This document shows, one piece after another, positions 24,290-32,899 of a DNA stretch of 64,000 nt. The number at the start of each line of letters is the position of its first letter. Positions within the stretch are counted from its first letter, which is position 1. Origin of the DNA: Enemella dayhoffiae (GTDB lineage: Bacteria > Actinomycetota > Actinomycetes > Propionibacteriales > Propionibacteriaceae); assembly GCF_002250625.1 (NCBI RefSeq), contig NZ_NMVQ01000001.1:186001-250000 (forward strand), in the 5' to 3' direction. Under the pieces are notes generated by a model. It worked only from the letters and a program-made list of their open reading frames with translations, had not been told where the DNA came from and searched no databases. A program made the translations under genes and the position numbers.

Positions 24290-25882
24290 TCAGCGCACGG
24301 CGCGGCGCGCGGTCAGCGCCAGTTCCCGGGCCGGTTGATCGCCGACCCTGGCCGCGGCCCGTTCGCAGTCGTTGGCGACCTCTGCGGGCGTACGCCGGGC
24401 CCCCCAACCGGTGCCGCGCAGGGACTCGGCCAGGGTGGCGGAAGCCACCGCCAGCTCCAGGTGCGGAGCCGCCTTCTCGGGGCTGTTGGCGAACTGCCAG
24501 CCCATCAGCTCGGCGCGTCGTTCGATCGGCTCGCGGGTGTCCGGGTGCAGGTAGCGCACGGTGGCGGTGGCCAGCGGGCGTACCGGCAGCCCACCCGGTC
24601 GCAGGGTGATCTCATAGAGGGCGGTGACGCTGTGCCCGGCGCCGACCTCGCCCCCGTCGACGCGGTCGTTGCGGAAGTCCTCGTCGGCGACCGCGCGGTT
24701 CTCATAGCCGAGCAGCCGATAGCTCTCCACCTGCTGGGGGTCGAACTCGACCTGCGCCTTGGCGTCGCGCGCCGTCACCACCAGGGTGCTGGACAGCCGC
24801 TGCACGAACAGCCGGCGAGCCTCGATCTCGTCATCGACATAGGCGTGGAACCCGTTGCCCTTGTCGGCGAGCTGCTCCATCAGCCGGTCGTTGTAGCTGC
24901 CCATCCCAAAGCCGACCGTGACCAGGTCGACCTGCTGCTGGGCGGCGCGGCCGATGGTGTCCAGGATCGGGTCGGGCCCGGTGTTGCCGACGTTGGCCAC
25001 GCCGTCGCTGAGCAGCACCACCCGGTTGAGGCCGCCCCTGCGCTGGTTGCGCAGTGCTTCCTGATAGCCGAGGCTCAGGCCGGCTTCGACGTTGGTGGAG
25101 CCCTCGGTGCGCAGGTCGTCGACGACGCCGAGGATGGCCTCGCGCTGGCCGGCGGAGGTCGGCGGGAGGACCACCCGGGTGCGATCGGAATAGACGACCA
25201 CCGAAACCGAGTCGTCGGGGCGCAGGGCGCCGACGAGCTGGTGCAGCGAGGTCTTGACCAGGCCGAGCCGGCCCGGGGCGGCCATCGAACCGGAGACGTC
25301 GACGACGAAGGTGAGGTGGGCCGGCGGGCGGGTTCTCGGGTCGCTCTCGGCAGCCTGTACGCCGACCCGGACGACACGGGTGGCGGGGCTTTCGAGGGCG
25401 GGGATGGCGGCGCCGTCGAGGTGTACGCCGAGTCCGTCCTGGGGCGCCCGGTAGCCCTGGTCGAAGGCGTTGACGAACTCCTCGGTGCGCACCTCGTGCG
25501 GGTTGGGACGGGTGCCGTTGCCGAGCTGCGACCGGGCCCTGGTCCAGGCCGCGGTGTCGACGTCGAGGGCGAAGGTGGAGCGGTTGTCGGTGCGGGTGTC
25601 GGTGCGCGGGTTGGTGGTGGGCGGGCCCTGCGGAGCCCGGGTGGGCGGGACCGGGTGCTCAGGATGTCGGGTGGTGCGGCCGTCGGGGGCCCGGGTGGCC
25701 GGCGCCCCCGGCTGGGCTCCGGTGGTGGGGCGTGCGGCGTCGGTGCGGCCTGCCGTGCGCGACTCGGGATGGGCCTCTCCCGTGGCGGGGCCGGCCGTGT
25801 TCTGGGCCGACGTGCAACCGGTGGCGAGGACGGTGACGATCAGCGGGGCGAGCAGGGCGGTACGCAACGGTGTCGGTGTCAT
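24290..25882 (-). CDS. von Willebrand factor A domain lipoprotein (YfbK-like)
   Basis: A 530-residue secreted lipoprotein. The signal ends in lipobox VLATGC (Cys23). A Pro/Thr/Arg-rich linker of about 90 residues precedes a region with STFALDVDTAAWTRARSQL, typical of the YfbK/DUF3520 architecture. The vWA domain has the MIDAS motif DVSGSM, then LRPDDSVSVVVYSDR and LLSDGVANVG. A C-terminal DUF3520-like region follows. Probably binds protein or carbohydrate partners at the cell surface; the partner is unknown. Several GTACGCC-type sequences lie within it. Confidence 0.85.
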   Translation of the reverse strand: MTPTPLRTALLAPLIVTVLATGCTSAQNTAGPATGEAHPESRTAGRTDAARPTTGAQPGAPATRAPDGRTTRHPEHPVPPTRAPQGPPTTNPRTDTRTDNRSTFALDVDTAAWTRARSQLGNGTRPNPHEVRTEEFVNAFDQGYRAPQDGLGVHLDGAAIPALESPATRVVRVGVQAAESDPRTRPPAHLTFVVDVSGSMAAPGRLGLVKTSLHQLVGALRPDDSVSVVVYSDRTRVVLPPTSAGQREAILGVVDDLRTEGSTNVEAGLSLGYQEALRNQRRGGLNRVVLLSDGVANVGNTGPDPILDTIGRAAQQQVDLVTVGFGMGSYNDRLMEQLADKGNGFHAYVDDEIEARRLFVQRLSSTLVVTARDAKAQVEFDPQQVESYRLLGYENRAVADEDFRNDRVDGGEVGAGHSVTALYEITLRPGGLPVRPLATATVRYLHPDTREPIERRAELMGWQFANSPEKAAPHLELAVASATLAESLRGTGWGARRTPAEVANDCERAAARVGDQPARELALTARRAVR

Positions 25883-25955
25883 GGCAGCTCCTTCGGTCTC
25901 ACCCCACGACCGGATCCGGGGTGCGAAAGGTTCTGCCGTTCAGGTCACGGGTTGG

Positions 25956-26387
25956 TCACGCCGCGGGGTGGGTCGTGAACCGGGACAGGAAACGTCGCTG
26001 CCAGGGGGTCTCCGTCGCCCGCGGGTGATAGTGCCGGCGGACGTGGGCCAGCGCTTCCTCCGGGGTGAGCCCGTCGAGGACCGCGAAGCAGGCCAGCACG
26101 GTCCCGGTGCGGCCCACCCCGCCGCCGCAACACACCTCCACCCGCTCGGTCGCGCTCCGGGCATACGCCTCGGTGATCAGCGCGCGGGCACGGCCGGGAT
26201 CGGTGGGCAGCCAGAAGTCCGGCCAGCTCAACCAGGCGTACGCCGACTCCTCGTTGCGCGGTGGGAAAGTCAAGAGATACAGGGTGAAGTCAGCGGGCGG
26301 CGCTGGGTTCGCGCGGATCGAGCGGCCGCGCACCCGGCGCCCCGACGGCAGTTCGAGTACGCCCGGTCCCGGTCCCCAGGTCGTCAC
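25956..26387 (-). CDS. Protein-tyrosine/dual-specificity phosphatase-like protein
   Basis: A compact protein of 143 residues. The phosphatase P-loop is CGGGVGRTG, i.e. Cys-x5-Arg followed by Thr-Gly, with an additional Cys just before the nucleophile. An upstream Trp-Pro-Asp in LSWPDFWLP could serve as the general-acid loop. The sequence resembles small actinobacterial dual-specificity phosphatases; the substrate is unknown. It lies alone between the vWA gene and the malate synthase promoter. Start at ATG 26387 gives a short N-terminus; other starts are not evident. Confidence 0.75.
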   Translation of the reverse strand: MTTWGPGPGVLELPSGRRVRGRSIRANPAPPADFTLYLLTFPPRNEESAYAWLSWPDFWLPTDPGRARALITEAYARSATERVEVCCGGGVGRTGTVLACFAVLDGLTPEEALAHVRRHYHPRATETPWQRRFLSRFTTHPAA

Positions 26388-26504
26388 TAGTTCAGGCTAG
26401 CCCGGCGACCCGACCCGACCGCGATGCCCCCTGGCCCGCGCGTTGCCCCCGGCAGAACGGGGGCGACGCGCAACTCGGGGGGCGTCGCACTGAGACCTCG
26501 CTTG

Positions 26505-26565
26505 TTGACTGGTCAGTCTCTTGCCCGCTATGGTCACAATGGAAGAAAGATTCCGTATTGTGGAA
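26505..26565 (+). promoter_or_regulatory. Promoter and candidate IclR-type operator of malate synthase
   Basis: TTGACT (26505-26510) and TATGGT (26529-26534) are 18 bases apart and form a housekeeping-type promoter. Downstream, GGAA-N6-TTCC-N7-GGAA at 26541-26565 contains TTCCGTATTGTGGAA, a palindrome-like site between the -10 and the ribosome site. GACTGGTCAGTC at 26507-26518 is a second short inverted repeat overlapping the -35. An IclR gene follows the malate synthase gene and is the natural candidate regulator (inference). Confidence 0.5.
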
Positions 26566-26578
26566 GTCAGGAGAGGCA

Positions 26579-28747
26579 ATGTCCGAGCGCATCGAACAGG
26601 GACGACTGCAGATCGACCGCGAGCTCTACGAGTTCGTGCGGGACGAGGCACTGCCCGGCACCGACGTCGACGAGGCCGCCTTCTGGAGCGGCGCCGAGCA
26701 ACTGCTCGCCGAGCTCGGTCCGCGCCGCACGGCACTGCTCGAGCGCCGCGACGAGCTGCAGGCGAAGATCGACCAGTGGCACCGCGACAACCCCGGTCCG
26801 ATCGACCAGAGCAACTATGAGGATTTCCTGACCTCGTTGGGATATCTGGCCGATGACCCCGGCGAGGTGACCGTCACCACCGCCAACGTGGACCCGGAGA
26901 TCTCCTCGGTCCCGGGCCCGCAGCTGGTGGTTCCCGTGCTCAACGCCCGCTTCGCCACCAACGCCGCCAATGCACGCTGGGGCTCGCTGTATGACGCGCT
27001 CTATGGCACCGACGCGATCGACGAGACCGACGGCAAGACCAAAGGCACCGCCTACAACCCGACCCGTGGCGCAGCGGTGATCAAATGGGCCCGTGAGCTG
27101 CTGGATCGCAGCACTCCCCTGGCCCACGGCAGCCACGCCGACGCGACGGCGTACGCGATCGTCGACGGCCGGCTGCAGGTCCGCCTGGCCGACGGGGTCA
27201 CCGAGCTGGCCCATCCCGAACAGTTCGTCGGCTGGAGCGGTCCGGCGGAGCAGCCGACGAGCGTGCTGCTGGTGCACAACGGGCTGCACCTGGAGATCCA
27301 GATCGACCGCTCCGACTCGATCGGCGAGACCGACCCGGCCGGGGTGAAGGACGTCGCGCTCGAATCGGCGGTCACCTGCATCATGGACCTGGAGGACTCG
27401 ATCGCCGCCGTGGACGCCCAGGACAAGGTGCACGCCTGGCGCAACTGGCTGCAGCTGATGCAGGGAACCCTGGCCGAGCAGGTGACCAAGGGCGGCAAGA
27501 CGTTCCGCCGCGAGCTCAACCCCGACCGCACGTTCACCACTCCCGACGGCGAAACCACCCTCAAGGGTCGCGCCCTGTTGTTCGTCCGCCACGTCGGGCA
27601 CCTGATGGACTCCGATGCGGTGCTGCTCGACGGAAACCCTGTCTCGGAAGGGTTCCTGGACGCGCTGGTCGCCGGGTTGGGCAGCCTGCACGACCTGCGC
27701 GGACCGCGCGCTGGCGGCAACTCCCGCGCCGGTTCGGTCTATGTGGTGAAGCCGAAGATGCACGGCCCCGAGGAGGTGCAGCTGACCTGCGACCTGTTCG
27801 CGGCGGTCGAGCGGGTCTTCGGCCTGGAGCCGAACACGATCAAGGTCGGCATCATGGACGAGGAGCGGCGTACCTCGGCGAACCTGAAGGCGTGCCTGGC
27901 GGTGGCCAGTGAGCGGGTCGCGTTCATCAACACCGGCTTCCTGGACCGCACCGGCGACGAGATCCACACCTCCATGCTGGCCGGGCCGATGGTGCGCAAG
28001 GCCGACATGAAGGACGCGGCCTGGATCACGGCGTACGAGAACTCCAACGTCGACCTCGGACTTGCCAGCGGACTGCGCGGACACGCCCAGATCGGCAAGG
28101 GGATGTGGGCCGCCCCGGACAACATGGCCGCGATGCTGGAGGCGAAGGTCGGGCACCCGAAGGCCGGAGCCACCTGCGCCTGGGTGCCCTCGCCGACCGC
28201 GGCCACCCTGCACGCCACGCACTACCACGACGTGGATGTGCTGGCCCAGCAGGAAAAGCTCGCCGCCGAGGGGGCGCGCAGCACCCGCAGCGAATTGCTC
28301 ACCGTGCCGATCGGCGATCCGGCTGGCTGGTCCGAGCAGGATCGCCGCGACGAGGTGGACAACAACGTGCAGGGCATCCTCGGTTATGTGGTGCGCTGGG
28401 TGAACTCCGGCGTGGGCTGCTCCAAGGTGCCCGACATCACCGGTACCAACCTGATGGAGGACCGCGCGACCTGCCGGATCAGCTCCCAGCACGTCGCCAA
28501 CTGGCTGCATCACGGGGTGGTTGACGTCGAGCTCGTCGAGGACAGCTTCCGCCGGATGGCGGCCAAGGTGGACGGGCAGAACGCCGACGACCCGAACTAT
28601 CTGGCGATGGCGCCGGGTTTCGACACCGAGGGGTTCAAGGCGGCCCGGGCGCTGGTGTTCGAGGGGCTCGAGCAGCCGTCTGGTTATACCGAGCCGATCC
28701 TGCACCGCTATCGCGCGGCCCAGAAGGCCAAGGATGCCCAGCGCTGA
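26579..28747 (+). CDS. glcB: Malate synthase G
   Basis: A 722-residue enzyme condensing glyoxylate and acetyl-CoA to malate, in the cytoplasm, for growth on C2 compounds or fatty acids. Length and sequence fit the G isoform: [66 protein letters not shown], and the C-terminal [22 protein letters not shown] precedes the ATG. The IclR gene starts inside its last codons, suggesting a two-gene unit with glyoxylate control. Isocitrate lyase is not in the window. Confidence 0.95.
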   Translation: MSERIEQGRLQIDRELYEFVRDEALPGTDVDEAAFWSGAEQLLAELGPRRTALLERRDELQAKIDQWHRDNPGPIDQSNYEDFLTSLGYLADDPGEVTVTTANVDPEISSVPGPQLVVPVLNARFATNAANARWGSLYDALYGTDAIDETDGKTKGTAYNPTRGAAVIKWARELLDRSTPLAHGSHADATAYAIVDGRLQVRLADGVTELAHPEQFVGWSGPAEQPTSVLLVHNGLHLEIQIDRSDSIGETDPAGVKDVALESAVTCIMDLEDSIAAVDAQDKVHAWRNWLQLMQGTLAEQVTKGGKTFRRELNPDRTFTTPDGETTLKGRALLFVRHVGHLMDSDAVLLDGNPVSEGFLDALVAGLGSLHDLRGPRAGGNSRAGSVYVVKPKMHGPEEVQLTCDLFAAVERVFGLEPNTIKVGIMDEERRTSANLKACLAVASERVAFINTGFLDRTGDEIHTSMLAGPMVRKADMKDAAWITAYENSNVDLGLASGLRGHAQIGKGMWAAPDNMAAMLEAKVGHPKAGATCAWVPSPTAATLHATHYHDVDVLAQQEKLAAEGARSTRSELLTVPIGDPAGWSEQDRRDEVDNNVQGILGYVVRWVNSGVGCSKVPDITGTNLMEDRATCRISSQHVANWLHHGVVDVELVEDSFRRMAAKVDGQNADDPNYLAMAPGFDTEGFKAARALVFEGLEQPSGYTEPILHRYRAAQKAKDAQR

Positions 28748-29531
28748 ACCGGCTGGTGTCGCGGCGGGTGCGGCCGAACCGCACAAGGGTGGCGTCCAGT
28801 CGGTCGAGCGCGCGTTCGACCTGCTGGAAGCCATCGTCGACGCCCGCGGGGAGGTGTCGCTGAGCGAGCTGGCCGAGGCGGTCGAGCTGCCGCTGCCGAC
28901 GATCCACCGGTTGCTGCGCACCCTCACCGCGCGGGGTTATGTACGCCAGCAGCCCTCGCGGCGGTACGCCCTGGGGGTGGGTCTGATCCGGCTCGGCAAC
29001 CGGGCGGGTGAGCAGGTCGGCATACTTGCCCGGGATGAGCTGCGGCGGCTGGTGCTCGAGCTGGGTGAGACGGCCAACCTGGCCATCCTCGACGGGGATT
29101 CCGCGGTCTATGTGGCGCAGAGCCCCTCGCCGCACTCGATGCGGATGTTCACCGAGGTCGGCCGGCGGGTGCCGCTCTACAACACCGGTGTGGGCAAGGC
29201 GATGCTGGCCGCCCTCCCCGACCCGGTCGCGCGGGAGCTGATCGCACGAGCCACCATCGAGCAGCGCACCGCAAAGGGACACGCGACAGCCGCGGAGCTG
29301 CTGGCCGATCTCACCCTGATTCGCGAGCGCGGGTTCGCCATCGACGACGAGGAGCAGGAGCTCGGTGTGCGCTGCTATGCGATCACGGTGCCCGGAATCG
29401 GCTTGCCCACAGCAATCTCGGTGTCCGGCCCGACCGGCCGGGTGGACGAGGCGTTCGGCGAGCGCGCGGTGCCGGTGCTGCGCGCCGCCGCCGAGCGGAT
29501 CGCGGCCGGGCTGCCGCGGGCGGCCGGCTGA
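28734..29531 (+). CDS. IclR-family transcriptional regulator
   Basis: A 265-residue regulator. The N-terminal winged helix shows [20 protein letters not shown] and [19 protein letters not shown]; the C-terminal IclR effector domain includes [32 protein letters not shown] and [18 protein letters not shown]. The ATG lies within the 3' end of the malate synthase gene and has AAGG upstream. IclR proteins often control glyoxylate-shunt or allantoin genes, so glcB is the probable target. A palindrome-like site in the glcB leader fits. Confidence 0.88.
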   Translation: MPSAEPAGVAAGAAEPHKGGVQSVERAFDLLEAIVDARGEVSLSELAEAVELPLPTIHRLLRTLTARGYVRQQPSRRYALGVGLIRLGNRAGEQVGILARDELRRLVLELGETANLAILDGDSAVYVAQSPSPHSMRMFTEVGRRVPLYNTGVGKAMLAALPDPVARELIARATIEQRTAKGHATAAELLADLTLIRERGFAIDDEEQELGVRCYAITVPGIGLPTAISVSGPTGRVDEAFGERAVPVLRAAAERIAAGLPRAAG

Positions 29532-29564
29532 TCCGGCCGGGTGCCGATGATGGAAGACGAATTC

Positions 29565-30716
29565 ATGGACAAGCCTCACCTGGTTGACCGCACCGGCACC
29601 CGCTATCCGCTGACCGATCCGCGCTGGCGCGGTGACGATGGCGGTCCGTTGGCGGTGTCGGAGCTGCCCGGGCTGCGGCCCGATCAGGTCGATGCGGGTG
29701 AGCGGTCGTTGTGGCGCTATGCCGCGGCGCTGCCGGTGCCGGCCGAGCATCGGGTCAGCCTGGGCGAGGGGTGGACCCCGCTGCTGCCGTTGGACTGGGC
29801 CGGGGCGCGGGTGCTGGTGAAGCCCGAATGGTTCAACCCCACCAGCAGTTTCAAGGATCGCGGGGTGTCGGTGATGGTGTCGCACCTGCGCCGGCTCGGC
29901 GCGACCCGCATCCTCGAAGACAGCTCCGGCAACGGCGGATCGTCGGTGGCGGCGTACGCGGCGGCCGCCGGGATCGGCGCGAAGATCATCGTGCCCGAGG
30001 CGACCTCGGCGGCCAAGATTCTCATGTCACAAGCGTTTGGGGCCGAGATCGAACTGGTCGCGGGGACGCGCGACGAGGTTGGCGCGGAAGCCATGCGGCA
30101 ATCGGCGACGATTCCGTACGCGAGCCACAACTGGCACCCGTTTTTCCTGCAAGGAGTGAAAACCCTCGGTTTTGAGATCTGGGAGCAGCTGGGGTTCGAG
30201 GCTCCGGACAACGTGGTCGTGGTGGCCGGAGCGGGGAGTCAGGTGCTGGGGCTGGATCTGGCGTTCACCGAGCTGCTGGCGGCCGGATCGATCCAGCGGC
30301 GGCCGCGGATCTTCGTCGGCCAGCCGGCGGAGTGGGCGACGATCGTCGAGGGGGTGGCTTCGACAGGCTCAGCCAACGCAGCGACAGGCTCAGCCAGCGG
30401 TAGGCGTACGGCGACGGTCGCCGAGGGCGCGTCGATCGCCAATCCGGTGCGGTTGCCCGAGGCGGTCGACGCGGTACGCCGCAGCGGCGGCGGGGCGTAC
30501 GCGGTGCCGGAGGCGGAGATCCTGGCGGCCGTGCGGAAGATCTGCGCCCGCGGGCTGTACGCCGAGCCGACCAGCGCGGTCGCCGTCGCGGCGCTCGACC
30601 ATTTCCTCACCACCGAAGAGATCGCCCACGATCAGCGCACCGTGCTGGTGCTGTCCGGCACGGGCCTCAAGTCGGCCGAGAAGATGGCGACCATCCTGGG
30701 CAACCCGGATGAGTGA
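29565..30716 (+). CDS. Threonine synthase-like PLP-dependent enzyme
   Basis: A 383-residue fold-type II PLP enzyme. The lysine that would bind PLP is Lys97 in NPTSSFKDRG; the phosphate loop is SSGNGGSS, and the C-terminal VLSGTGLKS matches threonine synthases, which turn O-phosphohomoserine into threonine. The start is set at ATG 29565, which has GGAAG 7 bases upstream; readings from GTG 29541 are possible. Residues near 264-281 are a low-complexity insertion (VASTGSANAATGSAS) encoded by the dispersed TTCGACAGGCTCAGCC repeat. It follows the IclR gene by 33 bases. Other roles for this family (related lyases) cannot be excluded. Confidence 0.75.
   Translation: MDKPHLVDRTGTRYPLTDPRWRGDDGGPLAVSELPGLRPDQVDAGERSLWRYAAALPVPAEHRVSLGEGWTPLLPLDWAGARVLVKPEWFNPTSSFKDRGVSVMVSHLRRLGATRILEDSSGNGGSSVAAYAAAAGIGAKIIVPEATSAAKILMSQAFGAEIELVAGTRDEVGAEAMRQSATIPYASHNWHPFFLQGVKTLGFEIWEQLGFEAPDNVVVVAGAGSQVLGLDLAFTELLAAGSIQRRPRIFVGQPAEWATIVEGVASTGSANAATGSASGRRTATVAEGASIANPVRLPEAVDAVRRSGGGAYAVPEAEILAAVRKICARGLYAEPTSAVAVAALDHFLTTEEIAHDQRTVLVLSGTGLKSAEKMATILGNPDE
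30354..30402 (+). repeat. Dispersed repeat inserted in the threonine synthase-like gene
   Basis: GGTGGCTTCGACAGGCTCAGCC and a second copy lacking the first bases (GCGACAGGCTCAGCCAGCG) lie in tandem and are read in frame. The core is the same as in the intergenic repeats. Confidence 0.8.
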
Positions 30717-31012
30717 CGCCCAAATCGAGAACGATCTGGGCGAACTTTTCGACCAGGCACTGCTCCGGCACGGGTGACGATCGACTGCTTGACCCCGACC
30801 AGGCGTACGCCGACGACCTGTCCGGGTATGTCTGGGCCGTCGCCTGGCAGGACCTCCACCCAGGCTGCACGCTGCTGCCGCCGGATGAGGAGACCCGCCG
30901 GTGGTCGGAGGCTCTGGGCCTAGAGTTTCGCCGGGTCAGGATCGCGGCCAACGCGCACGTGATCGAACTCGTGTTCGCCGATCTAGAAGTCTTGGAAATC
31001 GAAGCACGATAA
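30709..31012 (+). pseudogene. Small frameshifted gene of unknown function
   Basis: An ATG overlapping the previous stop opens a 22-codon frame (MSDAQIENDLGELFDQALLRHG) that ends at a TGA at 30775. The +1 frame continues from the same point with protein-like sequence (DDRLLDPDQAYADDLSGYV ... NAHVIELVFADLEVLEIEAR) to a TAA at 31010. The two parts would join into one protein of about 100 residues if one G of the GGG before TGA were removed or skipped. It may be a disabled gene, a sequence error, or a +1 programmed frameshift at GGG-TGA-C. The product is not recognised. Confidence 0.5.
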
Positions 31013-31015
31013 GGA

Positions 31016-31624
31016 TCAGGCGAGGGTGCCGACCGCCGTGACGGCAACCGCCGCGTGCGGGCGCCGCTCGCCGTGGGCTGGCCGCTGCAGGCGGTCGGTC
31101 ACCTCGAACCCGGCCGCGCTGAGGCTGCAGGCGAACTCGTCGACCGGCCAGCGGTACGCGGTGGTCACCTGGTGGGCGAACGGCTCGAGCGTGGGGCCTT
31201 CGAAGAAGCCGACCACAAGTCGGCCCCCTGGGCGCAGGATGCGCCGGATCTCGGCCAGTGCGCCGGGCAGCTCGTCGGGGTGGAGGTGGATCAGGGAGTA
31301 CCAGGCCAGCGCCCCGGCCACGGAGTCGTCTGGCCGGTCGATGGCGGTGATCGAGCCAAGCTCGAAGTGGCTGGTCGGGTGGGTGCGTCGGGAGTGGGCA
31401 ATGAACTCGGGCACCTGGTCGATGCCGGTCACCTCGGCACCGCGCGCAGCCAGGAACGCCGTCAGGTGCCCGGGCCCACAACCGAGATCGATGACCGGGC
31501 CGGCGATGCCGGTCAAATGTCGCACGATCAGACTCAGGTCGTCGGCGTGCTCATGGGCCCCGGAACCGAACAGCTCGATGTACCGGCTTGCGACCTGGGC
31601 GTACGCCTGTTGGACCTGACTCAC
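31016..31624 (-). CDS. Class I SAM-dependent methyltransferase
   Basis: A 202-residue enzyme. The SAM-binding motif is VIDLGCGPGHLTAF, followed by the acidic strand end VTGIDQV and the motif IV-like ALAWYSLIHLHPDEL. The pattern is that of small-molecule methyltransferases of the methyltransf_11/25 type; the substrate is unknown. It is convergent with the small frameshifted gene, with only three bases between, and is followed on its 5' side by the tRNA-Leu terminator. No operon partner. Confidence 0.85.
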   Translation of the reverse strand: MSQVQQAYAQVASRYIELFGSGAHEHADDLSLIVRHLTGIAGPVIDLGCGPGHLTAFLAARGAEVTGIDQVPEFIAHSRRTHPTSHFELGSITAIDRPDDSVAGALAWYSLIHLHPDELPGALAEIRRILRPGGRLVVGFFEGPTLEPFAHQVTTAYRWPVDEFACSLSAAGFEVTDRLQRPAHGERRPHAAVAVTAVGTLA

Positions 31625-31695
31625 CCGTCGAGCCTAGACCGACCTCGCGGACGGAGTGCCACATCGCGTAGTGGGCTGGCGCACCGCCCGAAACG

Positions 31696-31728
31696 AAAAA
31701 CTCTCGGCCGGACCGACCCGACCGAGAG
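31696..31728 (-). terminator. Rho-independent terminator of tRNA-Leu
   Basis: On the minus strand CTCTCGG (31728-31722) pairs with CCGAGAG (31707-31701), with further GTCGG/CCGGC-type pairing inside, followed by TTTTT at 31700-31696. It begins 10 bases past the tRNA 3' end. Confidence 0.85.
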
Positions 31729-31737
31729 CTTGGTTTG

Positions 31738-31820
31738 TGCGCGAGAGAGGATTTGAACCTCCACGTCCCTAAGGACACTGGCACCTGAAGCCAGCGCGTC
31801 TGCCGTTCCGCCACTCGCGC
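31738..31820 (-). tRNA. tRNA-Leu (anticodon CAG)
   Basis: An 83-base type II tRNA read on the minus strand. The acceptor stem is GCGCGAG/CTCGCGC with discriminator A; the anticodon stem CTGGC/GCCAG encloses the loop TTCAGGT giving anticodon CAG; a long variable arm TGTCCTTAGGGACG and a T-arm GAGGTTCAAATCCTC follow. CCA is not encoded. It decodes CUG, the main leucine codon of this genome. Confidence 0.96.
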
Positions 31821-31887
31821 TCGATGAACCGTGGTCCATCAGCCGTGAAACTTTAGCACGGCGCCGGTGGACGTACGCAATTCGGTT

Positions 31888-32235
31888 TCAGCCGCTCACC
31901 AGCGAGATGCCGGCCCAGCAGGCGAGCAGACCAAGCAGGACCGAGCCGGCGGCGTACGCCAGGAAGCTCAGCCAGGCGCGACGCCCGGCCAGCTCGAGCA
32001 ACTCGACCGAGAAGGTGGAGAAGGTGGTCAGTCCCCCGCAGAAACCGGTGCCGAGCAGCGCCAGCAACCACCCCGGCAGCCCGGCGCCGAGCACACAGCC
32101 CAACAGGAACGAGCCGGCCAGGTTGGCCAGCAACGTGCCCCACGGGATTCCGCCGACGGCGCCCAGCCAGTGCGAGAGGCAATAGCGCAGCACCGCACCG
32201 ATCGCGCCACCGACGATCACCGCAAGCACCGTCAT
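31888..32235 (-). CDS. crcB: Fluoride exporter CrcB/Fluc subunit
   Basis: A small four-helix membrane protein of 115 residues. Fluc channels let fluoride leave the cell passively as dual-topology or heteromeric dimers. The family motifs are GGAIGAVLRY near the start, GTLLANLAGSFLLG in the second helix and GFCGGLTTFSTFS in the third. It overlaps the upstream crcB paralogue by four bases (ATGA), so the two probably form an antiparallel heterodimer, as is usual when two copies are adjacent. No fluoride riboswitch was found upstream of the pair. Confidence 0.93.
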   Translation of the reverse strand: MTVLAVIVGGAIGAVLRYCLSHWLGAVGGIPWGTLLANLAGSFLLGCVLGAGLPGWLLALLGTGFCGGLTTFSTFSVELLELAGRRAWLSFLAYAAGSVLLGLLACWAGISLVSG

Positions 32236-32624
32236 CGCTGCCCCGACCGACGGGCAATCGCCATGCCGAGCCCCGCCGCGCCGAGGCCGAGCACCAGCGT
32301 CACCAGCAGGTACGCCCCCGCGGGCACCAACGCTCCTGCCGCGGCCAGCGCCACCGCATCACCCATCCAGGCGGAAAACGTGGTCCAACCGCCCAGCACT
32401 CCGGCCCCCAGCAGCGGACGCGCCAGCGGGTGCAGCCGGCGCACCTCGACCAGCACCACGAGCGCACCGAGCAGAAAGGAGCCGGTGACGTTCACCAGCA
32501 GCGTCGCCCAGGGCCACTGCTCACCAGGGTGCGGCAGCGCCAGCGCCACACCCCAGCGGGCCAGGCTGCCCAGCGCCCCGCCGACGGCAACGGCCGGCAG
32601 GACGTGTCGCTGATGGGATCGCAC
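32232..32624 (-). CDS. crcB: Fluoride exporter CrcB/Fluc subunit (second paralogue)
   Basis: A 130-residue Fluc protein with four helices. Conserved segments are GGALGSLARW, ATLLVNVTGSFLLGAL and GVLGGWTTFSAWM; the Trp in place of the usual residue after GG differs from the partner and fits specialisation of the two halves. The GTG start is supported only by a weak GTCCTG upstream; the family motif begins at residue 15. It is the first gene of the pair. Confidence 0.9.
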   Translation of the reverse strand: MRSHQRHVLPAVAVGGALGSLARWGVALALPHPGEQWPWATLLVNVTGSFLLGALVVLVEVRRLHPLARPLLGAGVLGGWTTFSAWMGDAVALAAAGALVPAGAYLLVTLVLGLGAAGLGMAIARRSGQR

Positions 32625-32656
32625 CAGGACATTGTGCTCTGTCGGAGGTGGTCATG

Positions 32657-32718
32657 GATTGCCACTCAACGCTCGAACCGGGGTCAGATCGGGCCTTCTG
32701 GGTGGTTGAGTGGCAATC
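32657..32718. repeat. 14-bp inverted repeat between crcB and the fhaA operon
   Basis: GATTGCCACTCAAC (32657-32670) and GTTGAGTGGCAATC (32705-32718) are perfect inverted copies separated by 34 bases. It lies in the divergent region upstream of fhaA. It may be a regulatory site, transcript hairpin or repeat-element relic; the spacing is wide for a single protein dimer. Confidence 0.6.
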
Positions 32719-32752
32719 GGTGACCAGGTTGCCAGCTCACCCGGGTACCGGT

Positions 32753-32774
32753 GGCTTCGACAGGTTCAGCCAGC
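32753..32774. repeat. Single copy of the dispersed GGCTTCGACAGGTTCAGCC repeat
   Basis: One variant copy upstream of fhaA. Bases 32775-32899 otherwise contain the fhaA leader; TAAGAT near 32813 could be a -10, but no matching -35 is seen. Confidence 0.65.
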
Positions 32775-32899
32775 GTGATGACAGGCCGAAATGCCCCCGA
32801 TTGGGGTTTCCGCCTAAGATCGGTGCGGCGAGTCGGCCAGCCACTGTGGCGTGCCCGCCGCCGGGGCAGGACGATCGACCAGGCACGAGAGGGGACAGC

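Noticed and set aside
26567-28927. 786-codon open frame on the minus strand over glcB
   Set aside because: Shadow of malate synthase codon use; the plus strand matches the family over its full length.
31551-31839. Short open frames across the tRNA-Leu gene
   Set aside because: They cover the tRNA and its terminator and have no ribosome site or family match.
32664-32692. tRNA-like fragment (GGTTCGA) between crcB and fhaA
   Set aside because: No matching stem can be formed on either side, and no acceptor or anticodon arm is nearby.
32625-32760. Fluoride riboswitch upstream of the crcB pair
   Set aside because: The region was read on the minus strand; the conserved fluoride-riboswitch core could not be found. 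The inverted repeat there does not fit the motif.
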